This document shows, piece after piece, positions 8,880 through 18,590 of a DNA stretch of 64,000 nt. Position 1 is the first letter of the stretch. Each line of letters begins with the position of its first letter. The position numbers and the translations under genes are program-made. The notes under the pieces are model-generated. The model saw only the letters and a list, made by a program, of their open reading frames with translations. It was not told the DNA's origin and searched no databases. The stretch covers positions 62,001-126,000 of the forward strand of contig JAOPKD010000003.1 of the NCBI GenBank assembly GCA_025517565.1. The letters are read 5' to 3'. The stretch is from Halapricum hydrolyticum. Its GTDB lineage: Archaea > Halobacteriota > Halobacteria > Halobacteriales > Haloarculaceae.

Positions 8880-9106
8880 CACGGAAGGATGTAGATGATG
8901 CTGTCTAGTGCCGACCACTGGACTGGACGATCCCGGAACGGTGTGATCCCGTGCCGTGTGGCATTGCCTGCTGGCCGTGGGCTCGAACGAGCAGGAGGTG
9001 CCCGTCAGCTGTCGTCGCTGCTACCGTCCCGCCGCCGTCACACCGTCCGGGACAAACGGGCGGCTGTCGGGCAGTTCGGGATCGCTCGCCAGGAACAGGT
9101 GATGAC

Positions 9107-11197
9107 GTGACTCCGGACTCGTCGTCACGGTTCTCTGGAGCGGTCGGGCGAACGCTGGCCCTGTCGAGCTCCGTTCCGATACGGTACGCGCTCGCGGGTA
9201 CGCTCGCGGTCGTCGTCACGATCAGGCTCGTCCCCGTTACTTCCGTCTACCAGGACGGTGCCGTCGTCCTCACAGGCAACGATCCATACGCCTACCGCTA
9301 CGCCGTTGAGCAGGTGGTCCACGGGACCGCCACGCCCTGGTCACTGCCGGACGGGGTCGCGAGTGGCGAGCCGCTGTTGGTCTCGACGCTGGCGCTCGCA
9401 GCGCTTCTTCTCGGGGGAAGCCAGTGGGCCGCCGACACTGTCGTCGCGTGGTATCTGGTCGTCTCGGCCCTGCTCACCGCGCTGCTCGTTTACGGGATCG
9501 CGGTCAGAGCCAGCGGCGACGCCCGGATCGGACTGGCAGCGGTACTCTTGCTCGCTGTGACACCGATGCACGGCTTTCGGACCAGCATCGGCTTCGCCGA
9601 CCACCACGCGTTCGACTACGTCTTTCTCGCGTTGACCGTCTACGCGCTCCTCGGAATCGTGCACGGGCCCGACCGGTCGGGCCCGGGCGGGACTGGGTCC
9701 GACGTGGCGCTGCTCGCCGTCGGACTGGCCGGTCAGCTGCTGGCATGGGAAGCGGGACCGCTGCTGGTCGTCCCACTCGCGTTCGCGATCGGCCTGTGTG
9801 GCGTCGCCACCGCCGCACGTGACTCGGTTCGGCCCCTGTCTTCGCTCGTGGCTGGCGTCGCCTGGGGGACGGTGCTGACCGGACTGGCGCACGTCGGTTT
9901 CGGCTGGCAGGACACGGTCGTCGTCCTGGCCGCTGGCACCCTCTTCGCCGGAAGCCTCGGCGTGCTCTCGATCGCGTCCGTCTGCCAGCGCCTGGACCGG
10001 TCGTGGATCTTGACTGCGATCCTGGAAGTCGGGCTCGTCGTGCTCGGGCTCGCGGTCCTTTTCAGCGCGTTTCCGGACGCGGGCCACGCCCTCGAGCGGG
10101 GGATCGACCGGTTGCTCCACGACACTCGGATCGGAGAGATGTCATCGCTCACCGAAGACTACGGACTCGTCCTCGGACCGCTTGTTCTCCTCGGATTCGG
10201 TCCGTTTCTGGCGCTCCCGGGTATCGTTCTCGGGTTACGTGCAGCGTGGCGGCGGGGCTCGATCGCGTGGCCGATACTGATCGCCTACGGGGCGTATTTC
10301 GCTGTGCTGACCGCGATCCAGCGGCGATTCGGTGGTGAACTCGCCCCGTTTCTCGCGTTGTTGGGCGGGCTGGGACTGCTCGGCGTGCTCGGGTGGCTGG
10401 ACCTCGCGAAGCCGCACCGGGCGCACGAACGAGTGGCGCTGTCATCGCGTCCGGATCACCACCGTGACGGACTCGCGGTGCCCGACAGGACCCGTCTGAC
10501 ACTCCTCGGCGGGGCCGTCGGCGTCTTCGCGGGTTCCGGAGCGCTGTACACCACGCTGATCAACGATCGACTCGCGACCGACCGGGCGGCGGTCCGCGCC
10601 GCCCGGTGGATAGACGCCTACGCCAGCGAGCGCGGCTGGGAGTATCCCGAGAACTACGTGCTGAGCGAGTGGGGTCGCAACCGGATGTTCAACTATTTCG
10701 TGAACGGACAATCGGCGAGCTACGGATACGCGCGCCGCTACTACGAGGACTTCCTGTTCACGTCCGACGCCGCGGGCTGGTACGAACACTTCGACGGCCG
10801 CGTCGGCTTCATCGTCGTCCCGGATCTCGAGTACGGCGGGTACACCCATTCGAGGCGACTGTACGCGCGACTTCGGAAACTCGGCAGCGCCACCGAGAAC
10901 GCGCCGGGCCTCGGTCACTACCGCGCCGTCTATGCAAGCCCGGATCGCGACTATCTGGTGTTTACGCTCGTCCCTGGAGCGACGCTTTCCGGTACGATCA
11001 GTAGACGAACGAGGATCGAGACGGAAGTTTCGATCCCGGGTGCCGACTTCGAGTACGTCCGGTTCGCCGAACCTGACGACGGCTCGTTCTCGGTGACGGT
11101 TGCTCATCCCGGGACCTATACCGTCGACGGTCGATCGGTGGTCGTCACCGAACGGGACGTTCGGGACGGTCGGACTCTCTACGTCGGGCGCGTCTAA
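9107..11197 (+). CDS. AglB-like oligosaccharyltransferase (STT3 family) with divergent catalytic motif
   Basis: 696 residues from GTG 9107, which has GGTGAT just upstream; the open frame begins earlier at 8951 but that N-terminus is low quality. Many membrane helices. The extracellular acidic motif GNDPYAYRY (residue 58) and GFADHHAFDY (residue 165) correspond to the metal and lipid-linked-oligosaccharide motifs of STT3/AglB. At the place of the signature WWDYG it has LSEWGRNRMFNYFVNG (residue 520), followed by a short soluble domain. Likely transfers or handles lipid-linked glycans at the membrane. It is a paralogue of the gene at 55555. Whether it is an active oligosaccharyltransferase is uncertain. 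Confidence 0.75.
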   Translation: MTPDSSSRFSGAVGRTLALSSSVPIRYALAGTLAVVVTIRLVPVTSVYQDGAVVLTGNDPYAYRYAVEQVVHGTATPWSLPDGVASGEPLLVSTLALAALLLGGSQWAADTVVAWYLVVSALLTALLVYGIAVRASGDARIGLAAVLLLAVTPMHGFRTSIGFADHHAFDYVFLALTVYALLGIVHGPDRSGPGGTGSDVALLAVGLAGQLLAWEAGPLLVVPLAFAIGLCGVATAARDSVRPLSSLVAGVAWGTVLTGLAHVGFGWQDTVVVLAAGTLFAGSLGVLSIASVCQRLDRSWILTAILEVGLVVLGLAVLFSAFPDAGHALERGIDRLLHDTRIGEMSSLTEDYGLVLGPLVLLGFGPFLALPGIVLGLRAAWRRGSIAWPILIAYGAYFAVLTAIQRRFGGELAPFLALLGGLGLLGVLGWLDLAKPHRAHERVALSSRPDHHRDGLAVPDRTRLTLLGGAVGVFAGSGALYTTLINDRLATDRAAVRAARWIDAYASERGWEYPENYVLSEWGRNRMFNYFVNGQSASYGYARRYYEDFLFTSDAAGWYEHFDGRVGFIVVPDLEYGGYTHSRRLYARLRKLGSATENAPGLGHYRAVYASPDRDYLVFTLVPGATLSGTISRRTRIETEVSIPGADFEYVRFAEPDDGSFSVTVAHPGTYTVDGRSVVVTERDVRDGRTLYVGRV

Positions 11198-11695
11198 CGC
11201 CATGGGCAGAGAAAGCAGACCGAGTGCCCCGGGGCTTGCCCGGAGCAGTTCACCGGTGTGTGAACCGGCTGTCCGTCTCTGTGCACCTCGACTGCGGCCG
11301 AGATCCGCATAGAAATCTGGGTGCTCCCCAGGCGAGTCTGTCTTCGTCGTCTCGCCAGCCCGTGGTTTTTCTCGGTCGACGAGACGGTTTCCGCCCGCAA
11401 GTAACGGGTATTTCGACGGACGATGACGACTGCTCAGTCACGCTGAAACGAGTAACGAGATATATAATTCCCTTGGATCTCCAACGGTATGCTAGATATT
11501 GTCTGCTAAGAACGTATCTACGGGGGCTCAGGATGTGGGTTCAACGACAGAATTACGCACGGGTGGCACCGAGAACGAACGCGCTGGCTAGCAGACCGGC
11601 ACGGACTATCGGCTATCGACACCATCGGACGCGAGCCGGCCGAACTCGTCCACGTGGTCGACGACCGGCTAGCTATCGACACGCGAGGTGGTGAA
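11198..11695. other. Gene-free intergenic stretch
   Basis: No convincing coding frame. There is a possible terminator-like GC-rich inverted sequence soon after 11240 and an AT-rich TATATAATT near 11461. The 13-mer CCCGCAAGTAACG at 11394-11406 recurs at 12524-12536 upstream of the ribonucleotide reductase. Confidence 0.5.
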
Positions 11696-12289
11696 ATGAG
11701 TGAAGCAACCTCGTCACAGACTGATCTGCCGACGTCTTTTCCCGAAAAGGTAACTGAGGGTGGATCTCTCGACGCCGGGGCCGATTCCGGCTCTGACCTT
11801 CGACAGCTCTCTCTGGATGCGATCTTCGATGCGCTGAAAAACGCCCGCCGTCGTCGCACGTTACAGTATCTTGGTGCGTCCGATGGCTCCGTCAAACTGG
11901 GCGAGTTAGCGGAACGGATCGCCGCGGACGAGAACGGTAAATCGATCGCGGAGATCACGTACGCGGAACGCAAGCGCGTCTACGTCGCGCTCTATCAGTG
12001 TCACCTTCCGAAACTCGACGACATAGGTCTCGTTTCGTACGACGAATCTCGCGGGATCGTGACGCTTCGGGAGAGCGCAGCACAACTCCGGCCGTACCTC
12101 GAAGGCCCGCCGTCGACTGATCACTGGTACCGGCACTACACTGCTATCGTCGGTGTCGGCGCGCTCGCGCTCGGTGGAAGTTGGCTGTTCGCTCTCTCGG
12201 CAGGGGGCGTGCAACTCGTACTTCTAGGGGTGCTGATGGCGGTCGCAGTCTGTGCAACGGCACACGCCCGGAACGTCTCCAGTCGGTAG
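11696..12289 (+). CDS. Winged-helix regulator with C-terminal membrane segments (DUF7344 type)
   Basis: 197 residues from ATG 11696, with GAGGTGGTGA just upstream. It aligns by eye with the gene at 8214: ALKNARRRRTLQYLG, LGELAERIAADE, RVYVALYQCHLPKLDDIGLV and GIVTLRESA, then two hydrophobic segments. Probably a membrane-tethered transcription regulator. The two paralogues flank the AglB-like gene, which hints at control of glycosylation, though nothing in the sequence proves a target. Confidence 0.7.
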   Translation: MSEATSSQTDLPTSFPEKVTEGGSLDAGADSGSDLRQLSLDAIFDALKNARRRRTLQYLGASDGSVKLGELAERIAADENGKSIAEITYAERKRVYVALYQCHLPKLDDIGLVSYDESRGIVTLRESAAQLRPYLEGPPSTDHWYRHYTAIVGVGALALGGSWLFALSAGGVQLVLLGVLMAVAVCATAHARNVSSR

Positions 12290-12624
12290 CGATCTCCATC
12301 CGAAACACCCGCTTGTTTCCGCTGGGAACACTTTCGCTCTCTCGGGGATCAGACGGATCAAACTTCACTTTCACTCCGGTCTGCTCACGTTTATTAGGAC
12401 GCCTCTCATTCGTTGTTCGCGTACGGCAGTGCCCGTGAGGCGCCGCTACGACCGAGAAAGATACGAGTAGCGACAGGTGTCACACGGGCGATCGAAATCG
12501 CGAGGCGACGGGTTCATTAGGAACCCGCAAGTAACGAACTTCCGCTACAGATGATCCACACACGGACCCGTTTCACGACCCGTATCGACGGATGGCGAAC
12601 TGATCTCGCCGGGAGGGCTGACGC
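12290..12624. other. Upstream region of the ribonucleotide reductase gene
   Basis: No gene seen. It holds the second copy of the 13-mer CCCGCAAGTAACG (12524-12536) and the strong ribosome-binding site GGGAGG (12611-12616) that fixes the GTG start at 12625. No inverted repeat typical of bacterial NrdR boxes was noticed. Confidence 0.5.
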
Positions 12625-15600
12625 GTGAGCCAGCAGGACCTCTCCGCGGACGAGATCACGCTGCCGATCAAACGCACCACCGGCGACACGCTCGAGGAGC
12701 GACTCACCTCGAACGCCTATCACAACATCTTGCCGGCGCGGTATCTTCGGAAGGACGCCGACGGTGAGCTCGTCGAGTCCCAGGAGGATCTCTTCGAGCG
12801 CGTCGCGAAGAACGTCGCGCTGGCGGAGGCCGTCTTCGAGGCTCGAAAGGAAGACGTCGAAATCACGGTCACCCCGGACCAGCTCAAGCCCGACCATCCC
12901 CGGCGTGACGAACTCGCCGAGGAGGTCTTCGGCAAGGGGACGACCGCCGACGACGACGCCGAGACGACGCTGACGCGGTACAACGTCAACAAGTTCTCCT
13001 ACGAGACGATCGTCTCGGAGCTCCCCGCCGACATCCGCGAACACGTCGAGGACACCGCCGCTGAGTACCAGGAGCTGATGGAACATCTCTCGTTTATGCC
13101 GAACTGTGTCCCGCCCGAGTCGCGGGTCGCAGCTGAAGGAGGACTCAAGCCCCTTGGGGATATTGAACCTGGCGAGCGCGTCTACGACGACCAAGATGGG
13201 ACCGCTCGTGTCGACTCGAAGTTCGAAAACGGTGAGAAGCTGGTCAAGGAGATCGAGACGAACTTGGGATATACAGTTCAGGCTACGCCTGAGCATTATT
13301 TCCGGGTTATTTCGGAGAGCGGCGAGTACGAATGGCGACAGGTAAAAGATCTCAAGCCGGACGACGTGATCGCACTCCAGAAGAACTTCCTCGACGATGA
13401 GGGAACGACAGCCAGCCTGCTCCCGCCGACAGCAGCTGATGGCGGGGCAGTCGCCGCGGAAACGACGACCCTCGGTAGGCCACGAGAGGCCATCGACGCA
13501 CCCGACTCCATGACGCCTGCGCTCGCGGAGTGGCTGGGCCTCTATGTCGGTGACGGAACAGCACGAGAAAGTGGCGTTAGAGTTGCGTTCGACGAGCAGG
13601 ACGACGACCTCGTCGAGTACTGGCGCGAACTGACCGAGTCAGTGTTCGGGTTCGAGCCGACGACACGACACCGCAACGATGCAGCGTGCGTGGTCGGCCA
13701 GGCCGGGAGGCGCGATCTGTACGATTTCCTCGACCGAAACGAGCTTTTGAAAGACACCTCGAAAAACGCGGCAGTTCCGGACGCAGTACTCGAATCGGGC
13801 CGGACCTGCGTCGCCACGTTCCTCAGTGGTTTGTTCGAGGCAGACGGTACCGTCGGTGAACGGACCATCGAACTGTACACACACAGCGAACAGCTCGCCG
13901 ATCAGGTACAGAAGCTGTTGCTCGGTCTGGGTATTCGCTCGTCTGTGAACGCAAAACGGGACGGGTTCCGAGTGACGGTCCGCAAGAACGTCTCTGGGAA
14001 ACGGTTCGTCGACCGCGTCGGATTCCTGAGCGAACGAAAGCTGACGGAGTCGAAACGGTTTGAGACCGTGGCCGAGAACGCCACGTCGGTGAAAATCCCG
14101 AATCAAACCGACCGTCTTCACGAGTGGTTCCAGCAGAGCGATCTTGGACACGACGCCTACCGTGATCTCTCGCAGTTCCTGATCGATCCTGATTCTGCGT
14201 ACCACCAGGAGATCGGCGTCGGTGTCTTCCGCCGTTACGCGGAGAAGTACCCTGAACTTTGGGACTCCCCAGTCGCCGAGTTCGTTGAGCGCGACCAGTT
14301 CTACGAGCGAGTTTCGACGGTCCGCGATGTCGGTCGAATGGCCGTCGAAGACATGCAGGTTCCGCGTCGGAACACCTACGTTGTTGAAGGGTTCGTCAGT
14401 CACAACAGCCCCACACTGATGAACGCTGGCGACGAACTCCAGCAGCTCTCTGCCTGTTTCGTCGACTCTCCCGAGGACGACATCGACGATATCCACCAGA
14501 CCGCCAAAGAGGCCGCACAGGTCTTCCAGTGTCTGACTGAGGACACGCAGGTCTACGTTGAGGACAAGGGCGTTGTCTCTATTGCCGACGTCGAGCCCGG
14601 CGATCAGATCGTCCAGCGCGACGGAGACGGACACACCGTTCAGAACGTCGAGGAAACACACGCATATGACGATTCACCCGTCAGCCGTATCGAGACGGAA
14701 GCCGGGATCGACCTGACCGGGACGCCGAACCACGAACTGCTCGTCGATGGCTCGTGGACGCGGATCGACCAGATTGAGGCCGGGGATACCCTCTCGTTGC
14801 GACTCGGCTGGATCGACAACGAGGATACGACACCCGAACTCACGACCGTCGCTGGCGGGGCCCAGTGGTCCGAAAACCGGACGATCTCGAACGACGACAT
14901 CCTCGAACTCCACGCTGAGGGACTCAGCGATTACGAGATCGCGGACCGACTCGACAGCTCGCCCTCGACGATACAGCGCCGTCGCTCGCTCGAACTCGGG
15001 CTTGATCCCAACGGGAGCGGCGGCCGGTCCGGCGGTGACGTGAGCTTCGATGAGGACGAGTTCGAGACGCTCTACGACGACGGCCACTCCGACGGTGAGA
15101 TCGCGCGGGAACTGGGCGTCTCGACCCGCAGTGTCGCCCGGTTCCGCGAGACGCAATCGCTCGAGGCGAACGGAGATGCCGTCAAGACCGTCACGCAGCC
15201 GACCGAGTTCACGCCCGAACTCGCGGAACTCGTCGGCATGTGGGTCGGCGACGGCTCGAAGCACGAAGACGGCCTTCGCTTCCATCTCAACCGCGAAGAG
15301 ACCCTCGAGCGTGCCGACCGACTCTCCCGTGACCTCTTCGATGTCGGGCTGGACTGGCGCTGGGATGAGGGCTGTTACGAGGCTGTCCTGCACAGCCACG
15401 AAATCAAGCGCTGGTGGCTCGCCAACTTCGGCGACGCCAAACCGGACGCGGCTTCGGCGTCGGTCCCGAGCGAAGTCTGGCAGGCCGATCGAGAGACGAT
15501 CGGCGCGTTCCTCCGGGGACTGTACTCGACCGATGGGAGTCTCCAGAAGGACACCTATCCGCGACTGTGGAGCGCCTCGGAGAATCTGATTGGGGATGTC

Positions 15601-18390
15601 CAGCAGCTCCTCCTTGGTCTCGGTCTGCCAGCGATCCGGTGGGAGTACGACACCGACGAGCGCGACTACTACAACGTCGGTCCGACTGGCGAGCGAGGTC
15701 TCGAACGCTTCCTCGAGTCAGTCGGGTTCGTCGACGACCGCTCGGAGACGATGGCCGAGACACTCTCCACGATCGATTCCAGAGGACCGAGCGTCGGAAC
15801 ACGCGAGGGGTCGACCTGGCATGTTCCCGTCGAAGCCGTCAAGGATGCCGGAACGGACACTGTCTACGACGTCACCGTCGCGGACGACCACGAATACGTC
15901 GCGAGTTCGGTCGTCTCGCACAACAGCGGTGGCGGCATGGGGTATGCCTTCTGGAAGCTGCGCCCGTACGGCGACGCCGTCGGTTCGACTGGCGGGATCG
16001 CCTCTGGCCCGATCACCTTCATGCGGACCTACGACCAGATGTGTGAAACTATCGCCCAGGGTGGCGCTCGACGGGGTGCCCAGATGGGCGTCATGCGTGT
16101 CTCTCACCCGGACGTCATCCAGTTCATCCACGCCAAGAACAAGGATGTCTCGCTGGCCGAGACGCTGCGGCTGAACGACCCCGACGACTTTACCCACAGC
16201 TCCTTCGAGGAAGCGCTCGAAGAGGCTCGCGGACTCATCGACGAAGACGGTCGCGTCCCCGAGCACCTGCGTAACGCCGTCGAGGGGCACCTCTCGAATT
16301 TCAACATCTCCGTCGGGATCACCGACGACTTCATGGACGCCCTGCGGAACGGCGAGGAGTTCACGTTCACGAACCCCCGGACGGGCGAACCTCACGTCAC
16401 GACCGAGGAGACCAAGGAACTGTACGACATGTTCGGCCTCGGCGAGTACGTCGAGGTCGGCGAGGAACTGTCGGTACCCGCCGAAGAGATCTGGGACCAC
16501 ATCATCCAGGGCGCACACGAGAACGGCGAACCTGGCGTCGTCTACCTCGAACGCGCGAACAAGGAACATTCGTTCGATGTGGAGAAAAATCCAGAGCATA
16601 GAATACTTGCAACAAATCCCTGTGGTGAGCAACCCTTGGAGGAGTACGAGGCCTGCAACCTCGGACACATCAACCTCTCGACGCTGGCCGCCGAGGACGC
16701 CCCCGACTGGCGGGTCTGGTCGGATCGTCACGCCGACGACTACGAGACGACCGAAGCGGCCGTCGAGGCGTTCCTCGAGGAGGCGATCAACTGGGCGGAG
16801 TTCGACCACCGTATCGAGATGGGAACGCGCTTCCTGGAAGACGTCGTCACGATGTCGGACTTCCCGGTCGAGGAGATCGAACAGAAGGTCCGGGAACTGC
16901 GCAAGATCGGGCTGGGCATCATGGGGCTGGCCCAGCTGTACGTCCAGCTCGGGATGAAATACGGCGACGAGGTTTCCGACGAGGTCGCCCGCAAGCTGAT
17001 GACCCACATCAACCACCACTCCAAGTGGACCAGTCACGAACTCGCCGAGGAGCGAGGCCCCTTCGAGGAGTGGGAGAAATCGAAGTATGCGGACCCAACC
17101 GAATACCGCGAGTGGTTCGAACACTACACCGGCGAAGACGCTGACGAGTGGGCTGAGGGCTTCCCGATCCGCAACCACAACACGACGACGATCGCGCCGA
17201 CCGGGACGACTAGCATGGTCGGCAACACGACCGGTGGCTGTGAGCCCATCTACAACGTCGCCTACTACAAGAACGTCTCCGACGACGTCCAGGGCGACGA
17301 GATGCTGGTCGAGTTCGACGACTACTTCCTGCGCGTGCTGGAGGAGAACGACATCGACGTCGAGGCTGTCAAGAAAGAGGCCCAAGAGCAGATGGCTGCA
17401 AACGAGTTCGACGGCATCGACGGCCTCACGACGGTGCCCGACGCCATCGGCGAGCTGTTTGTCACGACTGGTGACCTCTCGCCCAAACAGCACGCCTCGA
17501 TCCAGACCGCGCTCCAGGACGGGGTGGACTCGGCGATCAGCAAGACCGTCAACGCCCCCAACGACTCGACCGTCGAGGACGCCAAGGAGGTCTTCGAGTA
17601 CATCTACGAACACGGCGGCAAGGGCGTCACCTACTACCGCGACGGCACCCGCAGCAAGCAGGTGCTGACCACCCGCGCCCAGAACACCGAGTTCGCGGAC
17701 ATGGATCGCGAGGAGATCGTCGCTCAGATCGAGGAGGTCTTCGACGGCATCGAGGGCTTCCTCGAGAGCGAGGAGGTCCAGGCGGCACTGGACGAATCCG
17801 TCGAACAGCTACTCGGCGTGGCCGACGGCGAGACGACAGAGTACGCCCAGAAGCGCCCGCGACCGGACGTCCTTCACGGCGTCACCCAGCGGATCGACAC
17901 CGGCTACGGGAAGCTGTACGTCAACATCAACGAGGACGAACAGGGTCGGCCGTTCGAACTGTTCGCCAACATCGGCAACTCCGGCGGGTTCACCGCCTCG
18001 TTCACCGAGGCGCTCGCCAAGACCATCTCGACGGCGCTTCGCAGCGGCGTCGATCCCGGAGAGATCGCCGACGAACTGCAGGGCATCCGCTCGCCGAAGG
18101 TCGCCTGGGACAAGGGCGAACAGATCCAGTCCATTCCGGATGCAATCGGAACCGCAATGCGCCGGTATCTGGACAACGACATCGAGCGGGCCTATCCCCA
18201 GCAGCAGAACCTGACCGAACTCGAAGACGAGTTCGAGGACGGCGATGGGGCGGCCGAGCAGGCGGTCGACGACCAGCAGGAACTCATCGAGAACGGCGAG
18301 AGCCCCGAGTGTCCGGAGTGTGGCTCGATGTCGCTGTACTACTCGGAGGGCTGCAAGACCTGCGAGAACTGCGGCTGGAGCGAGTGCTGA
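12625..18390 (+). CDS. nrdJ: Adenosylcobalamin-dependent ribonucleotide reductase (class II) precursor with two inteins
   Basis: Makes deoxyribonucleotides using a B12-generated radical. The precursor has 1921 residues; removal of inteins of 434 and 465 residues leaves about 1022. Reductase landmarks: SFMPN/SPTLMNAG, LSACFV, GGARRGAQMG, the active-site ATNPCGEQPL (Cys at precursor residue 1333), PTGTTSMV and a C-terminal Cys-rich tail (CPECG...CKTCENCGWSEC), which probably shuttles electrons or binds zinc. The GTG start is fixed by GGGAGG eight bases upstream. Codons 16582-16644 around the active site are AT-rich and use AGA, ATA and TTG, unlike the rest of the gene. Confidence 0.95.
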   Translation: MSQQDLSADEITLPIKRTTGDTLEERLTSNAYHNILPARYLRKDADGELVESQEDLFERVAKNVALAEAVFEARKEDVEITVTPDQLKPDHPRRDELAEEVFGKGTTADDDAETTLTRYNVNKFSYETIVSELPADIREHVEDTAAEYQELMEHLSFMPNCVPPESRVAAEGGLKPLGDIEPGERVYDDQDGTARVDSKFENGEKLVKEIETNLGYTVQATPEHYFRVISESGEYEWRQVKDLKPDDVIALQKNFLDDEGTTASLLPPTAADGGAVAAETTTLGRPREAIDAPDSMTPALAEWLGLYVGDGTARESGVRVAFDEQDDDLVEYWRELTESVFGFEPTTRHRNDAACVVGQAGRRDLYDFLDRNELLKDTSKNAAVPDAVLESGRTCVATFLSGLFEADGTVGERTIELYTHSEQLADQVQKLLLGLGIRSSVNAKRDGFRVTVRKNVSGKRFVDRVGFLSERKLTESKRFETVAENATSVKIPNQTDRLHEWFQQSDLGHDAYRDLSQFLIDPDSAYHQEIGVGVFRRYAEKYPELWDSPVAEFVERDQFYERVSTVRDVGRMAVEDMQVPRRNTYVVEGFVSHNSPTLMNAGDELQQLSACFVDSPEDDIDDIHQTAKEAAQVFQCLTEDTQVYVEDKGVVSIADVEPGDQIVQRDGDGHTVQNVEETHAYDDSPVSRIETEAGIDLTGTPNHELLVDGSWTRIDQIEAGDTLSLRLGWIDNEDTTPELTTVAGGAQWSENRTISNDDILELHAEGLSDYEIADRLDSSPSTIQRRRSLELGLDPNGSGGRSGGDVSFDEDEFETLYDDGHSDGEIARELGVSTRSVARFRETQSLEANGDAVKTVTQPTEFTPELAELVGMWVGDGSKHEDGLRFHLNREETLERADRLSRDLFDVGLDWRWDEGCYEAVLHSHEIKRWWLANFGDAKPDAASASVPSEVWQADRETIGAFLRGLYSTDGSLQKDTYPRLWSASENLIGDVQQLLLGLGLPAIRWEYDTDERDYYNVGPTGERGLERFLESVGFVDDRSETMAETLSTIDSRGPSVGTREGSTWHVPVEAVKDAGTDTVYDVTVADDHEYVASSVVSHNSGGGMGYAFWKLRPYGDAVGSTGGIASGPITFMRTYDQMCETIAQGGARRGAQMGVMRVSHPDVIQFIHAKNKDVSLAETLRLNDPDDFTHSSFEEALEEARGLIDEDGRVPEHLRNAVEGHLSNFNISVGITDDFMDALRNGEEFTFTNPRTGEPHVTTEETKELYDMFGLGEYVEVGEELSVPAEEIWDHIIQGAHENGEPGVVYLERANKEHSFDVEKNPEHRILATNPCGEQPLEEYEACNLGHINLSTLAAEDAPDWRVWSDRHADDYETTEAAVEAFLEEAINWAEFDHRIEMGTRFLEDVVTMSDFPVEEIEQKVRELRKIGLGIMGLAQLYVQLGMKYGDEVSDEVARKLMTHINHHSKWTSHELAEERGPFEEWEKSKYADPTEYREWFEHYTGEDADEWAEGFPIRNHNTTTIAPTGTTSMVGNTTGGCEPIYNVAYYKNVSDDVQGDEMLVEFDDYFLRVLEENDIDVEAVKKEAQEQMAANEFDGIDGLTTVPDAIGELFVTTGDLSPKQHASIQTALQDGVDSAISKTVNAPNDSTVEDAKEVFEYIYEHGGKGVTYYRDGTRSKQVLTTRAQNTEFADMDREEIVAQIEEVFDGIEGFLESEEVQAALDESVEQLLGVADGETTEYAQKRPRPDVLHGVTQRIDTGYGKLYVNINEDEQGRPFELFANIGNSGGFTASFTEALAKTISTALRSGVDPGEIADELQGIRSPKVAWDKGEQIQSIPDAIGTAMRRYLDNDIERAYPQQQNLTELEDEFEDGDGAAEQAVDDQQELIENGESPECPECGSMSLYYSEGCKTCENCGWSEC
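13105..14406 (+). other. Intein 1 of the reductase, with LAGLIDADG endonuclease
   Basis: Residues 161-594 of the precursor. It starts with Cys after SFMPN, has the block B motif ATPEHYFRV, dodecapeptide endonuclease motifs LGLYVGDG and LSGLFEADG with their acidic residues, and ends FVSHN followed by Ser of the extein SPTLMNAG. All splice residues are present, so it should splice and may still home. Confidence 0.92.
14530..15924 (+). other. Intein 2 of the reductase, LAGLIDADG type with tandem helix-turn-helix insert
   Basis: Residues 636-1100, beginning with Cys after AAQVFQ and ending VVSHN before Ser of SGGGMGYAF. Block B is TGTPNHELL. Between the splicing block and the endonuclease (VGMWVGDG, LRGLYSTDG) are two helix-turn-helix-like repeats: LHAEGLSDYEIADRLDSS and LYDDGHSDGEIARELGVS. 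These could add DNA-binding specificity to the homing enzyme. Only 41 residues of extein separate the two inteins. Confidence 0.9.
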
Positions 18391-18470
18391 GCCAGTCGGT
18401 CTCGTACCGAAATACACCCTCGGTTGCCGCACCCCGAACGGTCAAGCCGATCGCACCGGATCGTTCGAGT

Positions 18471-18590
18471 ATGACCGATTCGGGCGGCCGGCCGTGTCCG
18501 CGCTGCGACCGGCCGATGTATCACCGCCACTGCAAGTACGTCTGTCCAGTCCACGGCGTCGTCTTCGACTGTGCGGATACGTTTTACTGA
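18471..18590 (+). CDS. Micro zinc-finger protein
   Basis: 39 residues from ATG 18471; the longer open frame from 18309 overlaps the reductase and has no homology logic. CPRCDRPM, then HRHCKYVCPVHG and VVFDCADTF, give clustered Cys/His ligands for one zinc ion. This looks like the small haloarchaeal zinc-finger family annotated as HVO_2523-like (from memory, not checked). Its 3' end overlaps the convergent gene by 7 bases. Confidence 0.75.
   Translation: MTDSGGRPCPRCDRPMYHRHCKYVCPVHGVVFDCADTFY

Noticed and set aside
8951-9106. Extended N-terminus of the first AglB-like protein
   Set aside because: Cys/Trp/Arg/Pro-rich sequence unlike haloarchaeal proteins; the GTG at 9107 has a ribosome-binding site.
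15718-17613. 631-residue open frame antisense to the reductase
   Set aside because: A shadow of the strong GC-rich coding frame on the other strand; its composition follows the sense codons.
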